Positions 27,301 through 38,174 of a DNA stretch of 60,000 nucleotides are shown here, one piece after another. A model generated the notes under the pieces. It did no database searches. It was not told the origin of the DNA and worked only from the letters and a program-made list of their open reading frames with translations. A program made the translations under genes and the position numbers. The number at the start of each line of letters is the position of its first letter. Position 1 is the first letter of the stretch. The stretch lies in contig NC_092566.1 of assembly GCF_037975245.1 (NCBI RefSeq), positions 10,943,501-11,003,500 of the forward strand, in the 5' to 3' direction. The DNA comes from Apostichopus japonicus (taxonomy: Eukaryota; Echinodermata; Holothuroidea; Aspidochirotida; Stichopodidae).

Positions 27301-27387
27301 CATGTAACTCACCTTGCGATGTTTTGGTCTTGCTTGTACAGAAGCAATCACTGCCAAGCAGAATGCCAGTTTTAAAACCGTCTTCAT
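8386..27387 (-). CDS. FSTL5: Follistatin-like protein 4/5 orthologue, complete coding sequence in eleven exons
   Basis: Join on the minus strand: 27387-27313, 22230-22197, 18006-17683, 16650-16453, 15735-15532, 14877-14705, 13726-13609, 12548-12393, 11438-11310, 10040-9766, 9324-8386. The sum is 2625 nt, 874 codons plus TAA, against about 845 residues for vertebrate FSTL4/5. Domain order matches the family: signal peptide (1-19), FOLN/Kazal module (37-110), acidic linker, paired EF-hands (loops 225-236 and 262-273), two Ig domains (about 280-375 and 376-468), then a long C-terminal propeller-like domain (471-874). All intron phases agree (0,1,1,1,1,0,1,1,1,0), with the phase-1 boundaries usual for Ig modules. 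The product should be a secreted, calcium-binding glycoprotein of the SPARC/follistatin-like group. Whether it corresponds to vertebrate FSTL4, FSTL5 or their common ancestor cannot be decided here, so read the symbol as FSTL4/5. Confidence 0.94.
9325..9765 (-). other. FSTL intron 10
   Basis: 441 bp, no exon. It contains a C homopolymer at about 9709-9723 and a GC-rich patch (9540-9600, 9660-9700) that looks repeat-derived but has no partner I could identify. Confidence 0.75.
9766..10040 (-). CDS. FSTL5: FSTL exon, start of C-terminal propeller-like domain
   Basis: 275 nt, phase 1 to phase 0. Encodes DFNSNNIYYFFHKSGIQVVD, then CNWGSAVTVKNRYIYATQP and RILVVDL, which match the start of the C-terminal domain of vertebrate FSTL4/5. 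Acceptor TTCTTTTCAG; donor GAG|GTACAC. Confidence 0.92.
10041..12392 (-). other. FSTL introns 9 and 8 around the exon at 11,310-11,438
   Basis: Intronic DNA with C- or G-rich low-complexity patches near 10,100-10,135, 10,171-10,180, 10,699-10,740, 11,110-11,130, 11,514-11,531 and 11,820-11,870. No other exon or element was recognised. Confidence 0.7.
11310..11438 (-). CDS. FSTL5: FSTL exon, second half of Ig domain 2
   Basis: 129 nt, phase 1 to phase 1. Encodes FNSSLMIHHIDYADTGIFDC, with the Ig Asp-x-Gly-x-x-x-Cys motif, then LATNEAGTQSASASVFI. NSS is a sequon. Acceptor TTCTGTTAG, donor CTCCT|GTAAGT. Confidence 0.93.
12393..12548 (-). CDS. FSTL5: FSTL exon, first half of Ig domain 2
   Basis: 156 nt, phase 1 to phase 1. 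Encodes PPSVAMCPHNQ, the first cysteine (SSAKVKCYAEGVPTPK) and the core tryptophan (KSWVQNQN). Donor GATG|GTAGGT. The frame was traced by hand from the plus strand. Confidence 0.92.
12685..13056. mobile_element. hAT-type MITE inside FSTL intron 7
   Basis: 372 bp. The left end begins CAGTGGCGGAGC; the right end read in reverse begins TAGTGGCGGAGC (11 of 12). The flanks are CTCGGGGG on the left and GCTCGGGG on the right, a near-perfect 8-bp duplication shifted by one base, with CTCGGGG common to both. No ORF, so non-autonomous. It sits beside, and probably inside, an older dispersed repeat (13,071-13,212). Confidence 0.8.
13071..13212 (+). repeat. Dispersed repeat B, copy 1
   Basis: Resembles 48,463-48,622 in the same orientation. 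Both start in a G homopolymer and share blocks such as GGATAA...ATGTATTCT-like text and a GC-rich tail ending CTAGCTC(C/T)CGAC followed by CCCTGG. It is interrupted or bordered on the left by the hAT MITE at 12,685-13,056. Confidence 0.65.
13609..13726 (-). CDS. FSTL5: FSTL exon, second half of Ig domain 1
   Basis: 118 nt, phase 0 to phase 1. Encodes DRLYIVNIQ and the second Ig cysteine in HIGEYTCYAAAY, a standard Ig F-strand motif. Acceptor TTCTACAG, donor GAAG|GTAAGA. Confidence 0.94.
14705..14877 (-). CDS. FSTL5: FSTL exon, first half of Ig domain 1
   Basis: 173 nt. Encodes IQPISITEEL, then the first Ig cysteine (NLVLSC) and the core tryptophan (RIIWERNG). Ends in phase 0 at donor GTG|GTACGT, directly beside a TA microsatellite at 14,681-14,699. 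Confidence 0.94.
15532..15735 (-). CDS. FSTL5: FSTL exon encoding the EF-hand pair
   Basis: 204 nt, phase 1 at both ends. Loop 1, DTDKDDIISMDE, has acidic ligands at positions 1, 3, 5 and 12; loop 2, DRNQDNRLSAPE, has D, N, D and E at the same positions. Both therefore look able to bind calcium. The usual glycine at loop position 6 is replaced by D in the first and N in the second. Confidence 0.95.
16453..16650 (-). CDS. FSTL5: FSTL exon encoding the acidic linker
   Basis: 198 nt, phase 1 at both ends. It encodes a serine/glutamate/aspartate-rich stretch (SSSADDEEPEVP) and then CSTADYLEFKSEVLSHYRKQ, corresponding to the helix before the EF-hands in the family. An NCS sequon is present. The linker is the least conserved part of the model, but splice sites and phases fit. 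Confidence 0.9.
17683..18006 (-). CDS. FSTL5: FSTL exon encoding the FOLN/Kazal module
   Basis: 324 nt, phase 1 at both ends. The cysteine-rich follistatin N-terminal segment (DPCLDFDCPKGRQC) is followed by a Kazal core with NPVCGSDGILYDNHCELHR. An N-glycosylation sequon (NTT) lies between them. A Thr/Pro/Met-rich tail leads into the acidic linker. This module gives the family its name; no protease-inhibitor activity should be assumed. Confidence 0.95.
18007..22196 (-). other. FSTL intron 2
   Basis: 4.2 kb without an exon. It holds a C-rich and CA-rich patch near 18,740-18,772, a putative tRNA-derived SINE (20,572-20,843), a TA run at 21,019-21,038, and GT- and G-rich DNA at 21,211-21,290. 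Confidence 0.7.
20572..20843 (+). mobile_element. tRNA-derived SINE, copy A, with possible 14-bp flanking duplication
   Basis: A tRNA-like T-arm/B-box (GGGCTCGAATCTCGG, about 20,632-20,646) is followed by a unique segment containing CTGGATTTTCCAACTCACTAC and an AT-microsatellite tail. The same arrangement occurs on the minus strand at 37,487-37,587. The segment is flanked by identical 14-mers TAGGTTATAACCTT at 20,558-20,571 and 20,844-20,857, which would suit an L1/RTE-style target-site duplication. The related GTTATAACCTTAGGC at 20,425 makes this reading less certain. No intact tRNA fold remains. Confidence 0.6.
22197..22230 (-). CDS. FSTL5: FSTL microexon of 34 nt
   Basis: Encodes QKNHRGTLDTI plus one base, linking the signal-peptide exon to the Kazal exon. 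Acceptor TTTTACAG, donor ATAG|GTAAGA. The exon begins CAG directly after the acceptor CAG, giving a tandem NAGNAG site that could drop one glutamine. Phases match both neighbours, which is the main support for so small an exon. Confidence 0.85.
22435..22515 (+). repeat. (ACT)n trinucleotide repeat, imperfect
   Basis: Mostly ACT units with interruptions such as GGTACTAGT. It produces an artificial leucine-rich reading frame that is not a gene. Confidence 0.85.
22801..22840 (+). repeat. 10-bp tandem repeat, four units
   Basis: Exact 10-bp periodicity: GGCCAAGACA, GGTCAAGACA, GGTCTAGACA, GGTCAAGGCA. Confidence 0.85.
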
Positions 27388-27394
27388 GGTGGAT
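27313..27394 (-). CDS. FSTL5: FSTL exon with start codon and signal peptide
   Basis: The ATG is at 27387-27385, seven bases inside the exon (ATCCACC before ATG, a fair Kozak context). It encodes 25 residues: a charged start (MKTVLK), a hydrophobic core (LAFCLAVIASV) and a likely signal-peptidase site after VQA, then RPKHRK. Acceptor CATTGCAG lies upstream; donor AAG|GTGAGT ends the exon in phase 0. Confidence 0.92.
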
Positions 27395-30312
27395 CTGCAA
27401 TGATAGACAAAGTATACGGTGATAATTGTCCATTTCTGCAGCGACGGCGATTTCATATATACGGGACTTTCTAATATATGTCATTCAAACAATTTCAATT
27501 AATTCCTTTATTCAGCATAAACGATATAAAATTTATAAATAGGATCAATTGTATTTTACAAATGAAAAACAAATAATTAAATAATGAAAGTGATTAGAAC
27601 ACAGACAGATTAAAATAAAATGAAAAGATACAAGAAGGTATGAATAATAAAATGCTTCCAAGGAACTGCTTCTTGTCTGCGCATGAGATGAATAGATGCA
27701 ATATTAATGTAATTATAAATGAAACCATGCATGACCTAGCCGCGCAATTGAGACGAAAAACAGCACCATTTATTATACAACTCAGCAGTGACAGCATCGG
27801 GAGAGGGGGCGTGGGGAATTTCCTTCCCAATCATGCTGCTTGCGAACCCTCCCCTACTCCCAACCCCCCCCCCCCCCCGTTGCTTTCCATGCTGCTCTGG
27901 TGAAACAAACTTGAAGTTCCTCTGTCCCCAAAATGTGCCCGTGGTGTAGCCTACATTTCATACGGGGTGCAGGTTTGCATTTCCAAACTATTTGCCTCCC
28001 CAAAACTCTCCAACGCCCTCCCCTTCCTCTCCCGTTCCCGGCACACCTACCATATACATCCTCCAGTGTATCTCACATCTGTATAGGTTTAGTTTCTTTT
28101 ATGATATGTATATATGATGCACAATATATTACTCCTACATAAGGAGGCTTTTATTGATCGCCTGCCAAACACATCGATACACTTTACAACATTACTAGTA
28201 GAGTGTGTGGCCCCTTTTAATGGCTTTATGAATTTTATACATGAACGCTTCACTGCGTATAGACTAATAATACCCATCATTCCTTAAAGTAATATATACA
28301 CCATACATTACGCACTAACAACACACTCAGTCCTTTTTTATTACATATATCCTAACATCGGAGGCGGTTGGTGGGGTGTGAAGTAGTGTGAAGGAGGTGG
28401 AGGCGGTGAGGCGCGTTCTACAATACTGTAATGATGAATTGTGCACCAGTTCAAGAAAAATTATTTAGATATTTTTCGTAATCAATAACTGCATCACATG
28501 ACATCATATTAATTTCGCCATGGAAATCGTCAGAAACAGAAATTTATCAGCTTTGCTGATTCCACACATTACCCTCCGGGTTTTATTAACAAAGAAAGAT
28601 AGTTCTTTTCATATGACGCAAAACTTTTGCAATTGTTTGGTAACGGAACTAATACTGATCAATACTGTTCTTTCCCTTTCTTCTTTTATTCTATTCATAT
28701 CATAAAGAAACTTTTTATCAGCTTTATATAATATGATCTCTTAACAAGATGACGATAAAAATATGAAATATGTTTATTTGAATCGAAACTATATACCGTT
28801 GTAGACATATTAAAATGTGTGTGTGTGTGAAGTTTGTTCTTACAATATGCCACTCTTCAAAGGAAGGACAGCTGCGTGATTACATTTTGTAATTTCGAAA
28901 CTATGGTAGCATTGATGGACCATGCCTGAACAGATGTAGAGGGTGAGTCCGTGCTGTGTAATACACCATTACATCACCACAACACATTTTGGTAGTATTG
29001 TTTAATTGTTGTAAAAAGTTGTCTGATCGATGATAAGAGTGATTCGTGACGATTTTCTTCTCCCTTTTTGTTTCTTTTGGAAAGTTATTCTATAACTTTC
29101 TTGAAAACGATCTAACAATTTGTCCGTTTTTTTATGGTCCAAGAATAACAATTATAAAAAATTACTTCAAGCAAATCCATATTTTCTACCTTTTCCTATT
29201 CTTAAGTAGCTCTATACAAAGTCTGTATGCCTCTTCTCCCTTAAAAGCTACTGTAGATACTTAATGAACCATCCACAGTAGATGAGTTACGCTGAATCAC
29301 GAATATGGAGCGCATGTTACTTGAGTCACTGATTGCAGACTTACTTATTTGTAACTCACGAAGAAGCAACCTGGTGCACTTCACATTTACTTTGATCAAA
29401 GAGCATCATTTAAAGGGAATGTACGTGCATTTCAACAGAAACGATGTATCTTTAAGGTCTATTTAGCAATAATGAAAGGACGTATGAAATGATAAGTTTG
29501 TTTCAATTGCTATTTTTATTGCTGAATTTGACAAATGAAATCCAAGAGTAAATTGTTGACAAAGAAATTTTAAGTTTTCGATTATTCGAGGAATGGAAGG
29601 GGAGGGGGATAAGTAGAGCGTTTTTGGCAATGACAATTGAATGTGTTTGATTGTAGATATAGAAATTACTGTTATACGGTACTTCTCTTTAATAAGGAAA
29701 GCTTTCATAAAACTGTTGTGAAATTATTGCAAGAAGATAAGTGCACATTAACTGTTTTCTCAGTGGATACTTGACGAGATATACAGACCAACTGCTAAAT
29801 TGTACGTTGTATGTTCCCAAACATAGCCGCTAAACCAGCAACGAAGAAGGTTTTCAAGTCTATGACGGTATCTTAATTGTTTTGTGTACAAAACAGTGTA
29901 AAGGTGCATGGGTTCCAATATCGATAAAATGGTCACATATTACGTAACACTATCAGGTGACACACTTTATTTCATATCGTAATATCCCATTATCTTTATC
30001 ATCAAAGCCTAAGTTAATTCCTCGGTTCTCAGATAAAGTGTCCACACAATCCCTTTAACCAGCGATTTAACAACGCGAGGAACGCAGATATCAGCTTACT
30101 TATAGGGCAGATCTTTTGGCTTTTCTGTCTTTCAATTTTCGCAATTGGAAATGTAAAACTAGCAGTCACAGAAACCCAAAATGAGTTTGTTTTGATACAC
30201 ACATTACGCATGCACCATGTAATACTATACAATTGTTGCTTCTTAGCTCTTCAAAGCGTTGGTACAAACTGAGATGTTTGTCGGGCGTTTTGCCATAATG
30301 GTAATAAGGGAG

Positions 30313-30530
30313 AAAAACGGTAATTTTCCAATTGTTACCGTTTTCGCATTGTCATTTAACCTTTAGCATATCTCTTCAAAAACGGTAACATTCAAATAGT
30401 TAACATTTTGTCATAATGCATGACAGCAAAGGTGCAAAGCGGTAATTGTTTGATTATTACAGTTTCCCTGTGTTAGTAAGCCTAAATACATCTCGTCAAA
30501 ACTGTAATTTTGAGATTTGTTGACGTCTTG
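30313..30530 (+). repeat. Degenerate tandem repeat with built-in hairpins, about 57-65 bp per unit
   Basis: Four units begin with (A)AAACGGTAA-like text: CGG/CTG triplets at 30,318, 30,383, 30,440 and 30,502, so spacings of 65, 57 and 62 bp. Units 1 to 3 carry a partly inverted partner; unit 1 has ACGGTAA then TTACCGT. The spacers between units 1-2 and 3-4 end CATCTC(T/G)TC-like. The similarity is weak but regular. Confidence 0.55.
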
Positions 30531-33500
30531 ACGAGAAATACTTTGTGTTAGAAAGTGGAAACGATGTTCAGATTTTAACAGTTTTGCGATGTGTGTAGTC
30601 GTTAGAATGACGTCCCTGCTACGTCATTCTGATAGTCATTAAGACAAGTTAACTCCAGTAACAAGTCTGTATTATGTTAGTATACACTCTTAATTAAAAA
30701 CAGTGAGAATGTCTACAATGATCATAGTCTATTTTGCCTTTTCCTCAGAGCAAATTTACCTCTCGTAGAGTGAAACACTTAAACTGTTGTAGTACTATAA
30801 ATTGTTATGAGGTCACTAGATAAATAGAGTGAAATTCACTACGTTAAAGAGTTATAGTTCTGACCACTCTTAAAGATTGAATGTTCGGAAGAAATCTAAT
30901 CTAATCATCAGTTCGTCTCTTCGTCTGTCCATTTAGTTGCTATATGTATACCTACTAACATCCACTATACTAACCACTGTTTCGCAGATCTTATAACAGG
31001 TGTCTTAGTTAGTTACACCCTCAATCACTTGTCCTGGATCATCATTACATAAACAACTTAAAAAATTAAGTTATAGAACTGTAATCGAACGACTAGTCTT
31101 ATTTCTGGTGTATTTCGTCAAACTGGTGAATTCTCAAAGCTCTATGGAATTAAGACCGTGTGCACCTAGCCTTTATTATATATTTATATGGTTGATAATC
31201 CTATTTGTTTTGCTTTTTCTTTCCTTTCTGTTTTTAGTTTGAAATGTCTCTCATTCTCTTGAGATATTAAACATCCATTTTGACATTAATTCAAAGAAAA
31301 AACAAACATCTTTTTCACTGGCACGTTTTTTTTTTGTCGTTATTTGAGACACTATGTCGCAAACACAATTAACTATAGCTGTGTTTTATAATCGAGTCAG
31401 GATCTGCAAACTATATATAGCGGAAATCTGGACTTACTTCTTCGATTTAATGCTTTACTCCAGACATCGTCGCCCCCACCCCCCCAAAAAATCGCAAAGC
31501 TTTCAAATTTTTAACGCAGAATCTTATTATAAGACACGTGCTCATTATGAGCTCTCATACAATCACAACACATATTGAATAATTCAAAAATTCTCTGGTT
31601 AATCATCAAATATTCAAATGGTGTATCTTTTCGTCATGCACGGAGTGTTTCTCTTGACGGGTGCGGTGAATGGTTTACAAATGCAATTAGGAAAATTATA
31701 TACGCCGGGCATATTTCTTGATATCTTGACAGTTTGATATCTTTATGCGCCTGTTGCTTCGTCTATGTACCCTTCGCATCCCACCAAAAAGTCCCAAGGT
31801 TCATTTGTGTAATGTACGGTAGGGGTACAGAGGAAGGTTTAGTATATGTGTAACTTGATAAGGGCCAATATCACACGCAAACATGATTCATGGGACATTG
31901 TTGATTTCAGAAAAAAATCTTACAAAAAGGTGCAGGAGAAAATAAAATTCTACCACGAGACATTTTTTCCTTTTGTTTTGGCACCGTGACGAAACTTGAT
32001 TCTTCATTCACATATATCATATACATATATAGTTTAATTAAAAAGGAAACATACTTGGCGAGTGGCAATAATTCAACATATAACGAAGAACATGACATTT
32101 GCATATTGAGTAATAGAATATCTCTCATCTTCTTATTGATGAAATGTCTGCCAAATTAAGAACGTATGACATTAACTAATCAAGTTTACTTCCCGCCAAG
32201 TTGAAGACAATTGTGTATCTACTTTAATTACTATGAAAATTGGGCATTAGTAATATCTTAAAACTTGAGTTAAATCAAACTATTTTATGTTATCAGCTTG
32301 AGCAAACTAATGATCTCATTTTCTGGGTATACTTTTGCTATAAATGTAACGTTTGAAGATAATGATCTTTTTCTTTCTCTAAATTTATTTTTTCAAGATC
32401 TTAACTTTTGTTTCATCCATGATACCATTATACAATTCGCTTGTCACCAAATTGGAAATAAAATTGTAAGACAACGATCTCAACCAATCTTATTTATCTG
32501 TTTATGTCGTAAAAACTGAGCTGTTTTGTTTCTGCTCTTTCTTAGATGAGCTTTTACATTCTCTCATCAATTTTACTACATCTGGTAAGTATCATCATAA
32601 TAAGAAGTTGTAAATTGAACATTCTGAGGAAAATATAGACTTTTTCCCCAGGCGGTCCAATCAAACTAAGTTAAGTTACATACAGCTGTTCTTGATTTCA
32701 TTCCACTCTTAACATTCTTATGTTAACTACATGCAAACATGAAAGTATGTAAAAGTTTATTATCAAAAATTAGAGCAATATCTTCGTTATTGAGAGTTAA
32801 ATGTAAAACCTGAAGTGAATGAATTGTGCAGTTTCATGAAGGTTTAGTATAAAAAAAGTAAAGCAAATCCCAAATCAACGCGAAAAGCTACTAATACGAT
32901 TTGAAAACGTCCCTTCTCTAGTCTTGGCACTATAATTGAACACAATTGAATATACAACTAGTTTGTGGAATTCATGTCATAGTAGATCAAAAACTAGCCT
33001 ATCGTTAAAACTTAATTAAGATTCTGTAGCCTATGCCTACACGGTTACTGTACAAACTGTAACATAAAAACATTAGGTGAAAATTGTTCTTTTTATTAAC
33101 TGATATATTCAGTTATTATTTATTATACTTATGAGTGCAACAATCCGGAACAACGAGAAAACACTTCGACTCGTTCGTTATCAAAGTAAATATGTTGGAA
33201 AGTGGAAAACTGAGTTAGATAATTATAGGAAAGGGACCTTAAAAAAAACACCGTCGGTTTCTTGTGCAAAAGAGTCCCGTTATCTTATGTTTTAATGAAA
33301 CAAGCATTCTTTCTTTGCATGTAATATTCGGGACGAATTATTATGGTGGTAACATTGTTAGAAATCAAATGATAATTAAAATTATCTTCTTTCAAGGATG
33401 GAAGAGGGATCGCAAAGGGAGAAATATTACTTTAGTTTGCTATTTAAATAATTCATAAGCAAATCAAGAATGGGAAGCTGACACACAATTATGGACAAAC

Positions 33501-34228
33501 TCGAAAGAGCAGAAATAAACTTTTGTCTAGAATGGGATTCGTGACGTCAGAATGAAAAAAAAACAATCCAACTAGATGTGACAAGAGGAAGACTTACTTA
33601 GGTGACGGCAATTTTTAATAGAACCTTTCGAGATTCTCAATAATGTATTTCTCTATTCTAATACTTGAACGAGTGTCAATGACTTACATATATGTTTTTG
33701 TACGTTCTTTAGGGAATTATTTTACAATTGCAGATCAAAGGGAACGTCTTTTCGATGAAGTATACTTTATTGGATTCCTTGTCGCGAATCAAGCACCGTT
33801 AACACTTCATGAATTTCCATCTATTGAAAGACTCTTGTATATATACAAGGATTTTATAGCATGACAACTAACATACCATTGCGTTAATTCCCTTTAGCCT
33901 CTTATAGACTGAGCGACAATGCTTCTCGTCAAATCTTGTCATAAATGGAACTGTCGATTTAAAATTCAACAAACTCAAGAGATATCAAGTGAAAATGAAT
34001 AAGTCAAGCCATGTAGTGCAATCTGTCTCGTGTGATAATGGAAGAGATGGAAAAACATCGCTGCAAGGTAACACTCTTGATTGCTTACGTTTTCTGGAGC
34101 ATTTGTGTTTCTCTTTGATTGTGAAGGAATTTTCATTTCGAAGTTCTTCCTTAGTTTATTTATGCCTGTTTATGTTTATAAACAGATACAAGAATTAATT
34201 AAGTGAGTGATTGGAAGTAATATCTTTC

Positions 34229-34230
34229 TA

Positions 34231-34301
<71 letters not shown>

Positions 34302-34307
34302 ATATGA
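34229..34307. repeat. (TA)n microsatellite
   Basis: Nearly pure TA with a few TATG and TTTA interruptions. Confidence 0.9.
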
Positions 34308-35942
34308 ATACAAAGAGACAAGACTAATACATGGTACTTGAAACTAACTCTGTTCCCATGTGGCAAACCGTCCTACTCTCTTTTAATTGGTACATTCTTT
34401 TACCCAACCAATTACTTCAGATGGGAATCCATTTGGAAGTTGGATCGATGCCTTTCCGTATCGTGAAAAGGTTGCCAGGGGCTAAAATACGAGACACAAA
34501 TGGCCCAATAAGTATTTGGAATAAATCTTGAGAGTTGTGGGGAAGCAGGCTCTAGTAATATACAGTATACCGATAGAAAAGGTTTTATATACATTCCATA
34601 CAGTTTACAGTCAGGAGGTCGACAAGTTATGGCCTCTCCTATAGACGTCATTTTATTTAGTAGCTTTAAGTATACTTCTGTTAGAATGCTCCGAGTAAAC
34701 TTCACTTGCCATTTAACACCCAGTATGTTTTATGAGTGTGAACTATATGAGACGCTCAGGGCGAAAAGACTTTAAATTCTCAATTGGGTTGCATAGAATA
34801 TGATTTGATGTACGATGCACGTGGCTATTAATCAAGGTTATGCTGACTCACAACGTTACTTCTACTATAGTTGCATGAGCAATGTGCTATACTGGGACAT
34901 TAACGCCATTACTATTTACTGTACACTCCCAGTACAGAATCATTACTGGTTTATGTTACTATATAACTATCGAAACAGGTACTAACGAAATGTCAACTCA
35001 AAAAGCTGCTTTAAGGAGCTATAACGACCAGCTTGATTTCTCTTTATACAGAATTGATCAGAAACTTTCAGTGGACGCTTGATTGTTCTATAATGCATGA
35101 GTTATTAATTAATTTGCCTTGGAAGACCATTAACAAGATAGGTTACATTCTAGAGATTTCACTGCCTCCTCAATTTGACGGTTAAATCTATAACGTCACT
35201 TGGCTCTCAAGGGGGATATACCAAAGGTCATCCATCCATCATTAGTGCAGCATATCATCTTAATAGATATTGGACTTCCATGATTGTTAGTGCGCATGCG
35301 TTATTTGTCTTCCGTAGTGCATACACTTAGTAACCGCACCAGTGTATCATCTAAGTCTACTTCACCATCAAATACGTTTTATATCGCTCATTGAACTTAA
35401 GAAATGCCAAAAAAAGTCTCTCTCGTAATTTTGCTCTACTCCATAGTTTGTATATAATTCTACAAGTTGCAAAAAAATTTGCCCTGCCTGCCTCTGGGGA
35501 AAGTAGATGCTCTTCCCGTAGCCTCTATGACAAATGAGAACATAAGTGCTAAGTATGGAATTTTTCCTTTGAGTTAAAGGAACCGCAAAAGGTAGACCTA
35601 TTCAGTAAAGAAGTTCAATTGACATACATAGAGGTTATACGTCATCGGATTCTACTGCACTTATACACATCTATACTAAATTGTACAATAGACTCATGCA
35701 CTATCCACACAAAAATGGGACGCTGTATATCAGCTTCTCAAAATCGAATTTTATTTCTTTATTCTACAACGTAATAATTATGTACGCCTGGGACAATTGG
35801 GTGAATATTTACGCGTATTGCATCCATCGTATATCTTTACGCATATTTGATCCATCACTTCAAATTGGATTCAATTTACCATATGTACGCTTGTGCAATC
35901 CATCAACCAATCAACGGTATGCATGACGCGTTTTTGATCCGC

Positions 35943-35973
<31 letters not shown>

Positions 35974-36004
35974 ATATTATATATATATATATTATTATAT
36001 ATTA
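35943..36004. repeat. (TA)n microsatellite with ATTAT interruptions
   Basis: AT dinucleotide tract with regularly placed ATTAT breaks. Confidence 0.9.
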
Positions 36005-37091
36005 TTGGTTGCAGACTTGCAAACTTTACATTATGATTAAAAAAAATTGGCTACCATTCTCGTCGCCAGAAAAGCCAATTTCACGTTTTACTCAACTCGT
36101 TGTAATCTCTTAAGGTCAAAATGTAATTAGAGTTTAGACATATTATATAGCATGGATGTTCATCGAAGGTCTCATATCATGGGGCTTTATTGATTATTTT
36201 CCTAAATTACTAAAAACCATTAGTATTATTTATAATACATTTACATGGAGGTTTGTGGGGAGACCAAACTTGCAAAACATTGATAATCACTGAAACAACA
36301 TTTGTTTTGGTTTGTCATGAGCTATGTTCCTATGAGCTATGCTATCACTTTACATGATAAAGTGTCTTTCTCTTGTCTTAAACATTTATATCTTTTCTAA
36401 GCCCCTCATTTTACAAATCCTCATATTATTTTACTTACATTTGATTTATTGCATTGGGGTTTTTGCCTTTCATATGGTAATTTATACGGCTTAGGTGAAC
36501 ATATTTGTTGATATCTTTGATTTCACAGTATAGACTTTTCTTTAATTCTCTTTCATTATATTATATGGGACCAAATTTGAATTGATAATGAGTTACAAAA
36601 TGCATATTTAAACAAACAAAAGACGTTACGTTAATTTCAGTGATACGTTTATATATGATATTTGCAAAATATTCTTATTCGTACCAAGTAGATGCAGTTT
36701 TTTGTGTCTGCTAAACTGTAGCAGTCGACAGTGTTCTCCTCGTAACATTATTATTTGCCAGTACGCCACTCAGGCTAATCAGATGGCGTCGTCAATAGGT
36801 TGAAACGATCCAAGTGTACAGCCTCGCGCAGCGCTCCCCCCCCCCCCCCCACTTTTATTTGTTTTACTTGGATTCTTTCTTTCCCCATTTGCAATCTTAA
36901 CTGCAAACAGTTCGTTGAAAGCATCCAAGTGCCACCTGCCTGAGGGATAATTGCATAATATTCCAAGCGTTCATCATATCATAACTTGTACTAGGCGATA
37001 AATCTAATTTGTGGATACACTGTACACACACTCACTCAACCAATTCTGCGATAGGTGTCACTTCAAATAAAAGGGTGCATGCAAACTGAAG

Positions 37092-37227
37092 AAATACCAT
37101 AGGGCATGTACGGGTAGTATGGTTTATTCTTATACATTATTGCTGTTAGAATACCTATAAATACCAAAGGCCTATGCGGGGTAGTATATTTTATTCTTAT
37201 ACAGTATTACTGTTAGAATATCTATAA
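37092..37227 (+). repeat. Tandem duplication, two units of about 67 bp
   Basis: AAATACCA at 37,092 and again at 37,159 begin two similar units, both containing TTTATTCTTATACA and CTGTTAGAATA(C/T)CTATAAA. About ten differences separate them, so the duplication is not recent. Confidence 0.75.
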
Positions 37228-37419
37228 AGTCATCTCATATCTTTGTCGACAGAATGCCGCACGATCAGTTGTGCCTATACTAAAATTAAAGCGGTATTTT
37301 ATGTTAAATAGTGCTGCAATCAATAGGTTTATGAATAAACGAAGTAGGAATACATACTACGTTACTTTAATCGCACCAGGAACTATGAAACATATAGGCA
37401 AGTAATCTTTGCTTATATA

Positions 37420-37486
37420 TACACACACACACACACACACAAATATATATATATATATATAGATATATATATAATATATATATATA
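37420..37486. repeat. Compound (AC)n(TA)n microsatellite, tail of SINE copy B
   Basis: An AC tract passes into a TA tract directly next to the 3' end of the minus-strand SINE, consistent with a simple-repeat SINE tail. Confidence 0.85.
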
Positions 37487-37587
37487 TTGTAGTAGTGAGT
37501 TTGAAAATCCAGTGCAATGAAAAAACATCCAGCCTCCACCTGGATTCGAACCCGGGCCTCCCGCTTTATATGCGGGCATCCTAATGT
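37487..37587 (-). mobile_element. tRNA-derived SINE, copy B
   Basis: On the minus strand: a D-arm-like ATTAGGATG, an anticodon stem CCCGC/GCGGG around a 7-nt loop, then the T-arm/B-box GGGTTCGAATCC, followed by CTGGATTTTCAAACTCACTAC and the TA tail. The post-tRNA segment clearly matches copy A at 20,650-20,693. The 5' acceptor and most of the D arm are missing, so this is a truncated SINE and not a working tRNA gene. Confidence 0.75.
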
Positions 37588-38133
37588 ATATATAAACATA
37601 AACATACAAACATACATACATTCTCGTATGTTAACTAATCATTGTTATGAATACTGCATATACATCCATAACACAGTAAAGAGCCTTTATAGACAAATGT
37701 CTCTTCTTCTATGAACGACACTGCAGATTGAGTTGCCATAGCGTTAAGCACTTTGGTATGCAGTCGTTCGTCTTGAGAGAGATTAGTCATCACCTCGTAA
37801 TGGGATTTGTTTGTGTGGCTATAGCAGAGTTGTATTCAACTCAGCACTGTGCAATATATATATACCAGCAGAACTTACCCGTCGGTTATTTTGACAACAG
37901 ACAGAGTGATTATAATTATATGCCGTAACACTAGTTGCACTGGATGCATTTGTTGCATTGACAGTAGCATTACATATCTGTAGCATTTATTGTAAGTTGT
38001 ACAGAGTAGTAAGTGACAAGCATTGTATACTGGTATATGATCAATGCTCTTCTAATACTGATGCAATATATACGCGGTTTATAAGTGATGTGGTGTATGG
38101 TTTGGCAATAAGTTTATGATACTACCTGTATTT

Positions 38134-38138
<5 letters not shown>

Positions 38139-38171
<33 letters not shown>
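38139..38171. repeat. (TA)n microsatellite
   Basis: Pure AT dinucleotides, about 16 units. Confidence 0.9.

Positions 38172-38174
<3 letters not shown>

Larger units (their letters stand above)
22231..27312 (-). other. FSTL intron 1 (coding part)
   Basis: 5.1 kb. It contains an ACT trinucleotide tract (22,435-22,515), four 10-bp repeats (22,801-22,840), a GC-rich island at about 24,650-24,800 of unknown nature, and AT-rich DNA elsewhere. No exon recognised. Confidence 0.7.

Noticed and set aside
37487-37587. tRNA gene on the minus strand
   Set aside because: A T-arm and an anticodon stem are visible, but the T stem has a mismatch and the D arm and acceptor stem are not intact. The 3' segment is shared with 20,650-20,693, so it is a SINE.
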